Translations under genes and position numbers: made by a program | The notes under the pieces: generated by a model | Seen by the model: the letters and a program-made list of their open reading frames with translations, nothing else | Databases searched by the model: none | What the model was told of the DNA's origin: nothing | NCBI GenBank assembly: GCA_031367345.1 | Contig: JANLPR010000085.1 | Location: 1 to 30,803, forward strand | Direction: 5' to 3' | DNA length: 30,803 nucleotides | From: JADKIH01 sp031367345 | Lineage (GTDB): Bacteria; Bacteroidota; Bacteroidia; AKYH767-A; 2013-40CM-41-45 | Part shown: one piece after another, positions 17,055 through 27,100 of the stretch | Layout of the letters: every line of letters begins with the position of its first letter | How positions within the stretch are numbered: the first letter of the stretch is position 1

Positions 17055-19973
17055 ATGGATTTAACTGCGAAGCCGTTTTTAACCGGACTTTTATTGCTTG
17101 TTTTATTTTTTCTGCGGCTGGATGTCAGTGCTCAGGATCCTACTCCGTTATTTAAAAATTACTCAACAGAAAACGGATTGCCAAGCAGTGAAGTGTATTG
17201 TTGCTTGCAAGACAATGACAGGAATCTTTGGTTTGGAACAGATAGAGGGGTAGTACGATTTAACGGATACGAGTTTAAAACCTTTACGACGAAAGACGGA
17301 TTGTCTGATAATACTGTATTCTATTTGTGTCTCGATAGTCATGGTCGATTATGGATGTACACATTTTCAGGAAGGATATTTTATTTTGAGAATGAAAAAA
17401 TCTTTCCATATAAATACAACAATTTGTTGTTATTAAAATCAATAAACAGAATGCCGGAAGGGTTTTATGTTGACAGTACAGGAGCAATTACCGTATCAAT
17501 TTTGGAACGGGGAGCAATAAGATTTGATAAAAATGGTGTGATGACATTTTTAGATACTGTGTTAATGACAACTAAACCGCATTATAACATTCAGGAGTTT
17601 TCAGATGGAGCAAGTGTACTTTCTATTACTGCTTCCAATCCGGCAGAGAAAGACGTTTTCGTAAAACATAACTATTCAGGAAATGTTCAGGAATATAGTT
17701 TGCGAACGGCAGAGTCGACTCGCTTCAAATTTATAAGAGTAAATAAAAACAAAATTATATTTTCTATCGGAAAAAATATATTTCAAGTAGAAAATAAAGT
17801 GACAACAAAAATATTTTCTGCACCGTTAATAATTTTGTCAATGCTAGTAGATTCAAAGAAAAATCTTTGGGTCGGCACGGAAGACGGCGTTTATTATTTT
17901 GAAATGGGAAATTGGGAAGCTATCCCAAAAATTTACCTTAAACAAAATACAATTTCTTCTATTTTTCAGGATAATGAAAATGGATACTGGTTTACGACAC
18001 TTGAAAACGGTTTGTTTTATTTGCCCGATTATCAAATCAAAAATATTCGCCTCGAAGGGAAGTATCAAAAGCCAATCAGTTTGGCAAGCGATTTTCTTCA
18101 TGGTGTTTATATTGGTTGTTGGACAGGTTCTATCTTGAAATATGAAAATGGTACGATCAAAAGAATTTATGAGTTAACTGATACAACAGTGAAACTTCCA
18201 ATTACTGATTTGACAACATTTGACAACGATAAAAGAATTTATGTGAGCAGATTTTATCCAGGGTACATTTTAAATAATAAATTTAATATTTGGAAAACGA
18301 ATATACCAATAGGAGTGAAATCCGATTTTATTAAAATAAATTCAGGTGAAATATATACTTCAGCAACTGCATTTGTTTTTAAAGTAAAAGGTGATTCTTT
18401 AATAACGAAATATGTAACAAGTCAAAGAATAAATACACTTGCCGAAACACCTGACGGGAAATTAATTGTTGGCGGCAATCACGGCGTTTTTGAAATAGAC
18501 ACAAACAATCGTAGTGAAAAAGTATATTTGAAAAAGCTGGATGAAATTCGTATTGACGATATTAAAAAGTTAGGAAGTAAACTTGTTTTTGCAACAAAAG
18601 GAGATGGGCTGTATATTCAATATCACGACTCACTTTATCACATTGATGAATCAAACGGTCTTTCGAGTAATTTGACAAATGAATTAACCCTCGATAAAAA
18701 TATTGTTTGGGTAGCAACCAATAAAGGGATAAACAAGATCGAATTCAAAAATAAACTTTCTATGGAGTATTCCATTCAAGTTATTCGCCACAACGATGGT
18801 TTGTTGAGTGATGCAATTAACGAAATTGTTATTTTGAATGATACAGTTTTCGTTGCCACTAACCCCGGACTTTCGATGTTTGATGCCAAGTGCGATTTTG
18901 AAAATCAAATGCAGCCGCGAGTTTATATTTCTTCTGTGAGGCTAAATGCCCATGAGATTCCCTTCACCGGAAAAATGGATTTTGCGTACGACCGAAATAA
19001 TCTTCACGTCGAATTCAATGCTGTGTCATTTAAAAGTTTTGGTAATATCCTTTATCGTTATGAATTGATGCATGAAAAGGATACTCTTACATTAACATCA
19101 TCGAACAGGGAAGTGGAATTTTTGTCGTTACTTCCCGGAGAGTATGAATTTAAAGTTTATGCCATGAATGCTTCAGGTGTTTGGAGTAATGAAGCAAAAG
19201 GTTTTCGTTTCACAATTCATCCTGCCTGGTGGCAGACTTTGTGGTTTAAGGGTTTTGTATCACTTTTTCTAGCATTGATAATATTTTTCTATTACAAAAA
19301 TCAAATCAGAAAGATTAAACGGAAAAATGAAATCGAAAAGCAGCAAGCGTCATTGCAATTGACAGCGATCAGAGCGCAGATGAATCCGCATTTCATTTTT
19401 AATGTAATGAATTCAATACGGATATACATGCAAAGTCACGATTTGAAATCTGCCGAAAGATATCTTACATCTTTTTCAAAGTTGGTTAGATATGTTTTAG
19501 ATAATTCAGACAAGCAAGTAGTTTCTTTAGAAGACGAATTGAACGCATTGAAAAATTACACGGATCTTGAAAAGCAACAATTTGAAAATGGGTTTGACTT
19601 TGAGATCAAGGCAGAAGAAGGGATTGATCTTTCGGAATATCAATTGCCATCGTTATTATTACAACCGTTTGTTGAAAATTCTATTAAGCATGGAATTTCA
19701 AAAATGAAAAGTGGAGGTAAAATTTTAATAGATATAAAGCGAAGCGGAGATGGACTTCTGATTGCAATAGAAGACAATGGAATTGGTTGTAAAGAAGCAA
19801 ATGAACAGAACAATCTGAATCCTGAGCTACATAATTCGAAGGGGACACAATTAATTTTTGATCGGATTGAAGCGTACAATAGAAGTTTTGGCAAAAAGAT
19901 AAATGCACAAATACATGACTTATTAGATGAAAATGGGAAATCGAGAGGTACAAGAGCAGAAGTTGAAATATAA
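17055..19973 (+). CDS. two-component-propeller sensor histidine kinase (LytS/His_kinase type)
   Basis: This 972-aa protein senses something outside the inner membrane and should phosphorylate the regulator encoded 62 bases downstream. It has a signal peptide (~1-27, cleaved after SAQ), then a long beta-propeller region (~30-600) with Reg_prop strands such as DNDRNLWFGTDRGVVRFNG, DSKKNLWVGTEDGVYYFE and DNENGYWFTTLENGLFYL. A Y_Y_Y domain follows (~665-725, LLPGEYEFKVYAMNASGVWS), then one membrane helix (~728-748). The cytoplasmic kinase has the His_kinase (PF06580-like) dimerisation motif MNPHFIFNVMNSI with His779 as the likely phosphoacceptor, and an HATPase with LLLQPFVENSIKHGI and EDNGIG boxes. 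Unlike hybrid propeller kinases it has no receiver or HTH domain of its own. The 188 bases upstream, after the Fic remnant, hold no recognisable gene or promoter. No key residue appears to be missing. Confidence 0.93.
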   Translation: MDLTAKPFLTGLLLLVLFFLRLDVSAQDPTPLFKNYSTENGLPSSEVYCCLQDNDRNLWFGTDRGVVRFNGYEFKTFTTKDGLSDNTVFYLCLDSHGRLWMYTFSGRIFYFENEKIFPYKYNNLLLLKSINRMPEGFYVDSTGAITVSILERGAIRFDKNGVMTFLDTVLMTTKPHYNIQEFSDGASVLSITASNPAEKDVFVKHNYSGNVQEYSLRTAESTRFKFIRVNKNKIIFSIGKNIFQVENKVTTKIFSAPLIILSMLVDSKKNLWVGTEDGVYYFEMGNWEAIPKIYLKQNTISSIFQDNENGYWFTTLENGLFYLPDYQIKNIRLEGKYQKPISLASDFLHGVYIGCWTGSILKYENGTIKRIYELTDTTVKLPITDLTTFDNDKRIYVSRFYPGYILNNKFNIWKTNIPIGVKSDFIKINSGEIYTSATAFVFKVKGDSLITKYVTSQRINTLAETPDGKLIVGGNHGVFEIDTNNRSEKVYLKKLDEIRIDDIKKLGSKLVFATKGDGLYIQYHDSLYHIDESNGLSSNLTNELTLDKNIVWVATNKGINKIEFKNKLSMEYSIQVIRHNDGLLSDAINEIVILNDTVFVATNPGLSMFDAKCDFENQMQPRVYISSVRLNAHEIPFTGKMDFAYDRNNLHVEFNAVSFKSFGNILYRYELMHEKDTLTLTSSNREVEFLSLLPGEYEFKVYAMNASGVWSNEAKGFRFTIHPAWWQTLWFKGFVSLFLALIIFFYYKNQIRKIKRKNEIEKQQASLQLTAIRAQMNPHFIFNVMNSIRIYMQSHDLKSAERYLTSFSKLVRYVLDNSDKQVVSLEDELNALKNYTDLEKQQFENGFDFEIKAEEGIDLSEYQLPSLLLQPFVENSIKHGISKMKSGGKILIDIKRSGDGLLIAIEDNGIGCKEANEQNNLNPELHNSKGTQLIFDRIEAYNRSFGKKINAQIHDLLDENGKSRGTRAEVEI

Positions 19974-20035
19974 TTTCATTCATTCTGATTTTTGTTTTAG
20001 ATTTGCTTTAAGCCACTTTTATTCAAGGATTGCAA

Positions 20036-20770
20036 ATGATAACAGCTCTGATTGTTGACGACGAAAAAAGAAACCATGATTCATTAATCAAATTGTTGGT
20101 AGAATATTGTCCGAAGGTTAATGTAACAGGCAAAGTAACATCGGTCAACGAAGCATTAAAGTTTCTAAGTACAAACAAAGTTCAGCTTGTTTTTTTAGAT
20201 GTTGAAATGCCAAGTGGCACCGGTTTCGACCTTCTTAGAAAAGTGAAGAATATCGATTTCAAAATCATTTTTGTAACAGCACATGCACATTATGCGATCA
20301 AAGCAATTCGATTTTCAGCGGTTGATTATATTTTGAAGCCGATAGACACGGATGATTTGATACATGCCGTGGATAAAGTTTCGCAAGAGCTATCGGAAAA
20401 GGATCCTCAGCGATACAATGGGTTACTTGAAAATTTAAATTCGAGTTCAACTTTTAAAATCGCAATTCCCGTCAAAGACGGTTATGCATTCTTGCTGCCT
20501 GAGGAAATAATACGACTACATGCCGATGGTGCATATACTCATATCTATACTGCCTCAGAGAAATTCACAGGAACAAAAAATATTAAAGAATACGAGCAAC
20601 TGCTTTATGAATACAGTTTTTTTCGCTCACACAATTCCCATTTGATCAATTTGAAACATGTAAAACGTTTTAGTAGACTAGATGGATATTTCGTTCATAT
20701 GAGCGATAATTCTACGGTCGAAATTTCAAGGAGAAAAAAGGAAGAGTTTGTTGAAATGATGACTAAATAA
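20036..20770 (+). CDS. LytTR-family response regulator
   Basis: This 244-aa protein starts at ATG 20036, preceded by AAGG at a good distance; a TTG at 20030 would add only two residues. The receiver domain (~1-120) has the acidic pair in LIVDDEK (Asp8, Asp9), the phosphoacceptor Asp55 in VFLDVEMPSGTGF, a Thr in FVTAHAHYAI and the Lys in YILKPID. The LytTR DNA-binding domain (~143-240) shows VKDGYAFLLPEEIIRLHADG, FFRSHNSHLINLKHVKRFS and VEISRRKKEEF. LytTR proteins bind direct repeats of about 9-10 bp one to two turns apart, and a repeat of that kind lies 64 bases downstream of this gene. TAGATTTG (19998-20005) in the gap after the kinase resembles a -7 element, so the regulator may also be transcribed alone. 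It is the natural partner of the upstream kinase. Confidence 0.95.
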   Translation: MITALIVDDEKRNHDSLIKLLVEYCPKVNVTGKVTSVNEALKFLSTNKVQLVFLDVEMPSGTGFDLLRKVKNIDFKIIFVTAHAHYAIKAIRFSAVDYILKPIDTDDLIHAVDKVSQELSEKDPQRYNGLLENLNSSSTFKIAIPVKDGYAFLLPEEIIRLHADGAYTHIYTASEKFTGTKNIKEYEQLLYEYSFFRSHNSHLINLKHVKRFSRLDGYFVHMSDNSTVEISRRKKEEFVEMMTK

Positions 20771-20833
20771 GTTTTTTCTATTTTTTTTAAGATGCAAGTT
20801 TTTCCATTTTTTACCAATTGTCAACTCAATTGA

Positions 20834-20865
20834 ACCATCTGTTACTTTTTTGTACCGCCTGTTAC
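20834..20865. promoter_or_regulatory. 20-bp-period direct repeat, candidate LytTR operator
   Basis: ACCATCTGTTAC (20834-20845) is followed by ACCGCCTGTTAC (20854-20865). They match at 10 of 12 bases and have a 20-bp period, close to two helical turns. This is the geometry LytTR regulators recognise, and it lies directly downstream of a LytTR regulator gene and upstream of the giant secreted-protein gene. The function is an inference from spacing, composition and position. The distance to the giant gene's ATG (about 270 bases) and an IS relic in between weaken it. Confidence 0.42.
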
Positions 20866-20932
20866 AAGTGCCGGTTTAAAATTCAATCGGAATTTCACCT
20901 TTAGACAGTTAAAAACCATTGTTTACGGATTG

Positions 20933-21091
20933 ATGAAAAACCAGCGGAGGAAATTTTCTGCAGAATTTAAAACAAAAGTATTGCACGAACTCAAGCTAAA
21001 TAAGAGTGCAATTGCTGCAATTGCGAAGAAATTCGACCTGTCGCCTTCTCAAATCTATGACTGGGAAAGGAAATCGAGCGATCCGGAATAG
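20933..21091 (+). pseudogene. IS3-type transposase OrfA (HTH) remnant
   Basis: A 52-codon frame encodes a transposase helix-turn-helix N-terminus: KNQRRKFSAEFKTKV, then SAIAAIAKKFDLSPSQIYDW, which matches the RRKFSxEFK...LAxxFxxxPxQIxxW pattern of IS3-family OrfA (HTH_Tnp_1). Intact OrfA proteins have roughly 90-110 residues with a leucine-zipper helix after this point; here a TAG follows WERKSSDPE. No OrfB integrase sequence or terminal repeats are seen nearby, so it is a fragment rather than a mobile element. It could still produce a short DNA-binding peptide, but there is no evidence for that. Confidence 0.72.
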
Positions 21092-21137
21092 TGGTCACAT
21101 TTTTTGACAAATAGATGCACAAAAAAACACAATTAAC

Positions 21138-24100
21138 ATGATACAATTTTACTCTACACACCAAAACAAAAAGACGAATGACAACTTTTTAAAAGAAGAA
21201 CGTCCGTTAATGAAAACGAGTATTTCTGCAAAGATGCTGGTGTTTTTTCTTTTTCTGTTAATGGGAAAATTGACATCCGTATATGCTCAAGGACCATTAA
21301 CTGTTGTGAAAGATCCATTGTGCAACACAAATTGTTGCTCGGCCGTAATGCCATGCAGTTGTTCAGCCGGAGTTTTGGTAACAGGTGGATTGCCTCCCTA
21401 TTCAATTTTGGTTTTGGGAGGTAGTGGACCAGTTGGAACTACAGCATGTGTTTCCAGTTTATGTCCTGGTGTTTATACATTTATTGTTCGCGATGCAAAT
21501 AATGTCACTGTTCAACTTCAGGTAAATGTTGGCGCAAGTTGTTGTCATCTGAATTGTCGCGATACATCATTTTGTTTCGGTCTTCCTGATTCATTGATTG
21601 TATTGGTGCCGCCAACATACAGAGATACTTCGAGTGGTTCTACTGGTGGAACCGGACAAGGTGGAGCAGGAACAGATTGTGTTTTTGATTCAATGTGGAA
21701 TAATTCTCCGGGAATATATCCATTGGGAACAACTGTTGTTAAGTGGTGGGTTCGTCAACCAAATGGATCAATCGATTCATGTACACAAAATGTAATTAGA
21801 AATCCGCCGACACCTTATGCGATCAACTTCACAACATCGCCACCAATAGTAAGTGGAGTAATAAATATTTGCAACGGACAACCGATCACTTTCAATGATC
21901 TTTCGACTGGAACTACGGGTCGACTTTGGAATTTTGGGAATGGATTTTATTCGAGTAATGCAAATCATACTGAGCCCGCATGGCATTATCCACCAGGAAC
22001 ATATTATGATACACTAACAGTTTTCGACGATTGTGGTAGTCCACACGATACCGCATTCACCGTAATCGTAGACTCAGCATCGGGCCCTGATATATATTGT
22101 ATCTCCGTTGTTTGTCCGGGAGATACTGTTACGTATCACACAAATGCTAATTGCACAAATTATACTTGGGCAGTTACAGGTGGAACATTTAATCCTGTTC
22201 CAACGGCAACCAGCGATTCTGCAAGAGTAATTTGGGGAGCAGGACCGGCAGGTACAATTTCACTCAGTGTATCGGGTTGCACACCACCATCGACTTGTAC
22301 AAATGCAACGATTAAAACGGTCGACATTGTTCCGGCAACATTGCCTGTATCAGGCGATACAATTGTTTGCGCAGGAAGTACATCAACTTATTGCATTCAA
22401 TGTATTCCCGGCAATACACATAGCTGGGAATTATTGCCTTCTCTGGCAGGAACAGTTACCGGTAATGGAACATGTTGTGTAACGATTCACTGGAATCCAA
22501 CATTTTTTGGAATCGTTACTCTAAAAGTGAATTACCAAAATGTATTAACAGGTCAAGGATGTAATTTACCTGACGGAAGTTGCAGTCACGATCCGGGCTG
22601 CGGAGGTTTTGGATTGATCACCATCAATGTAAAACCGAACTTCGGAATTTCCGGTCCTCTAAAAGTTTGTCCTGGAGTAGTGAGTGCACCATTCAACGGA
22701 ATGAATCTCACATCAAATACTATTGAACCAAATACTTCATGGAAATTAGTAACACCATCAGCTACTGTTATACCATTTGCAACAACGTCGTTGTTCAATA
22801 CATATACATGGAATGCTGGTCCGGGAATTTATCTGTTAACAGCGTATGCTCCACCTGGAGTTTATTGCACCGATTCAGCAATGACAACAGTAGAAGTAGT
22901 GCAAGTACTTACGCCGAATATAATTACAGGTCCCGATACAGTTTGTGCAGGACAACCATATTATTTCAGCACTGCTCCAAATATGAGTGGAGTAACTTAT
23001 ACATGGAATGTTGTTGGAGGAATTATTAATCCTCCGATAAATACCAGCAGTGTATCCATTACCTGGAGTCCGGGTGGAGGAACTGTTTCCGTCTATCAAA
23101 CAATGACCGCAGCACCGGGATGTGTTTCGAATTCTACTGCTTCATTTGTTGTTAAGACGTGGCCGAATTTTCCTTTGCCTACGATTACGGCAAGTGCTTC
23201 TCTTGCTTGTGTAAAAAGTAGTATCACGTATTCTATTCCGACACCATTAATCAGTAATGGTACATACACGTGGTCAATTGTTCCGGCAACTGCCGGTAAT
23301 ATTATTACTGCGAATGGTTTGAGTTTCGTAACGATCAACTGGGTAAATGCAGGAACACCGCCAATAGTTAAATTGAAAATTTCAAGATGTTATGAAGACT
23401 CTGTTATGCTTCCGGTGAATTTGTTTCCGCTTCCACTGGTGCCAAGCATTTCTTACTTGCCATTAAATCCATGTATCAATGATCTCGTAAGTTTTACAAC
23501 AAGTAGTCCGGGACCAATTTGGAACTGGAGTTTTGGTGATGCAGGAACATCTACACTTACAAATCCGACTCATACGTATACATCATCAGGTGATTTCAGT
23601 ATTCAATTGTATGTAACAAATGCAGCAGGATGTTCAGACACAGCTAAAACAACCATTCATGTTGATACGGTTCCAGTGCTTCCAAATATTACAGGGCCTT
23701 CAAATGTTTGTCTTGGAACAACAACGTCATATACTTTTATTGAACCATTATTCCCCGGAGCGAGTTACGATTGGTCACTGTCTGCTCCTGCATTGGGAAG
23801 TGTAATAGGAAATTCTCCTAATACATATACAATAAAATGGAATACTCCGGGAACCGATACAGTACGACTTCATATCCAAGCGACATGCTTAGATACAATT
23901 TTGAGATTTGTAGTAAAGGTCAATCCGCTTCCTACACCGGGTATTGGAATACCATCGCCATCATGTATTGGTGCACCACTTACATTTACAGGAACTGGAG
24001 GAGTAAATTATAACTGGTCATTTGCAGGAGGAAGTCCGCCGTCATCAATTGTGAATAATCCTGTTGTTACCTATGGGTCTACAGGAACATTTGCAGTTTC

Positions 24101-27100
24101 GTTATCGGTAATAAATGCGAATGGATGTACAGCTTCGGTGAATTCTACTATTACTATTCATCCGTTACCACTTGCAATAATAACAGGACCTTCAAAAGTT
24201 TGTGCATGGCCGGCAACAGTAACAATGGCAGCAGTAAATCAAGCAGGATATTCGTTTGCTTGGACGCCTTCAGGAATTACACCATCAATTACTCAAACAA
24301 TATCTACACCAACAACATTTTCATGCGTTGTTACCAATGCATTTGGTTGTACAAACACATCCAATTCAATTACAGTATTTCAAGCGCCATGTACAGGCAC
24401 TGCGCCTCCGGGATGTACACTGGCAGACACGATCGATTTCACAACTGCACCACCAATATGTTTATCAGAAACATTTACAAGTTTTGGCCCGGCAACATTG
24501 TTAGGTTGGGATTTTGGTGATGGAGGAACAGCAGGAAATACTTCTCCGGTATCACACACGTATGCGATACCCGGAATTTACAAAGTTATTGTCTATGGGA
24601 TTTCAACAGGAACTAATTCCTCAGGCGGAGTTTGTATAGACACATTCCCCGTCGAACATATTATTACCGTTCCGTTTGATCTCAGCTTTACAAAAACATT
24701 TGCATGTAATGGAGTAGGAGTAATGCAGGTTAATTTTGCTAACACATCGTTGTATGTTGGAAATGCTGCCAGTTATAACTGGACATGGTACGATGTTACC
24801 ACATCAACTACAATTGCATCAACCGCATTCCCCGCACCAATAACATTAAGTCCGGGAACGCATGTGATCACTCTTTCAGCATTTGATCCTGTAACATTAG
24901 GAACGTGTTCGGTTACAAATACCATTGTAGTTCCTATTCCAATCGTTGCGAATTTTAATATCTCTACTCCAATTTGTCAAGGCTCAGCAGCATTGTTCAC
25001 AGATCTTTCGGTGAATATTGCGAATGAAGCTTCACGATTATTCAACAATGGAAATGGTGCAACAGGAAATACAAATCCATCGAGTTTAATTTATGCAAAT
25101 TCTCCCGGGCCATTTACGGCATCGTTAACTGTCACCGATATTTATGGTTGTACAAGTGTTGCCTCACAAAATGTTACTGTCTTAACACCTATTGCAGGAT
25201 CAATAATTGTAGCACCGGGCACGTGCGATTCAGTGCAGCTTACTGCTTCCGGCCTTGGTCCATACACATGGCAATTTATTTCACCGCCACCATTCCCTAC
25301 AAATCCGGTTTGGGTAAAGACATCAGGATTTTACAAAGTAACAGGAACCGATATTAATGGTTGTCCATATACAGCAGGTCCGGTGCAAGTAACCATTCTT
25401 CGATCACCAACAGTGACCATCACCGGACAAACAACCTATTGTCAGGGTGAACCACTAGCAATTAAAACAAGTGCAGCGGGAGTGAGTTTTGCCTGGGTAA
25501 AAATGCCGGGAAGTATTCCTGTCGGAACAAATTCTCCGAACTTGGGAATTATTCCTGTTGGAACGGGAATTCAAACGTACATGGTTACTGTTACAAGTGC
25601 AAACGGATGTACGGCAGCTGCATCTTATAATGTGTTCATCGATGCAGTACCATCATCAGCAATAATTGTTGCCTCAGGACCACTTACATTTTGTGATGGC
25701 GATTCAATAAAATTATCGGTGTCGCCGACAGGTGCAACGTATTTGTGGTCGAAGTCACCGACACCGGCATTGACTGCACCTGCAAATGCAAGTCCGAATT
25801 TGTATGTAAAAGTTTCTGGTACTTATTCTGTCATTGTACAAACAGCAAGCGGCTGTCCATTCCCTGCTATTGCTCCGGTAACGATTACTGTAAATCCGAA
25901 ACCGATTGCCAACATTACAGGCGATACAGTTTTATGTGAAGGCGAGCAATTGCAATTACAAACACCACCGGTTGGCGGAGGAACTTATTTATGGGCGGGA
26001 CCTGTGGCAACAGGAACAAACAATCCTTTCATCGTTCCGAATATGCAATTGACAGATGGCGGACCATATACAGTTATTGTTACCAATAGTTTTGGCTGTA
26101 CTCAATCCGATACAATTACAGTGATCGTAAATCCTGCTCCCGTTACACCTGTAATTACTTCTAATCCGGCTGGTGTTTTGTGCGAAGGACAATTGATCAC
26201 TTTCAATGCAACACCAATCCCTGCACCATTGGTAGTGTATACATGGAGCACTGGACAAATTGGCACGTCGATCACTGCTGCAATGCAAGGAAATTATTTT
26301 GTAACAGCAACAAATCAATTTGGATGTAAAGCTGTTTCAAACATTCTTACTATACATCCATTGCCTGACTTGTCGTGCGTTCCTTCCGGTTGTTATGAAT
26401 TTTGTAATGAATGTGCAACAGTCTTAATTCCGGGGCCATTCGGTTTTGCATCGTACACATGGGAAAAGTTAGTTGGACCAACATTCGTATTTTATAGTGC
26501 AACACAAAACCTTACCGTACTTCCACCTGGCGGAATGTTCCGTTTGATTGCTAGTAATAGTTGGGGATGTTCAGATACGTCAGATACATTGAAGATCACT
26601 TTCAGAGATTGTTGTTCTCCTATTATTGATGTTGTTGCATGTGTAGATACTTCTTGTCAGGATTTCACAAATGGTATGTTGAATAATTTCGGACCATATA
26701 TTTTGGAACCGAATGTGAATGTGATCACAAATAATGTTGCCGGACAATATGCCGGTGATGTTTATATACAAGCGACAGATCTTCCGGGTGCATCAGCTGT
26801 TAAAGCAGATACTCTCTTTCATGGAAAATGGTGTTGTGGTAAATTCAGTTATGATTTTAAAATATTTAACGACGGACTTACATCTACTGTAAATGTTCAG
26901 CCGCAGTTTAAAATATGGAACAGTGTTCTCAATAAAGGATTTATTTTTACATCGAGTCAAGTTGTTAATGAGAATAGTCCATGGAAAAAAATAGCAGCAT
27001 GCACGAGTATCGATACGTTCCCGACTGCGAATGCAGGAGGAAGTTGGGCGCCGATAGCACCGGCAACAATTGCCGACTGGCAAGCTGTTGCATCGAATGT

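Noticed and set aside
20815..20832. Two CAATTG palindromes 12 bp apart as an operator
   Set aside because: CAATTG is a common hexamer in AT-rich DNA, and the centre between the two is not symmetric.
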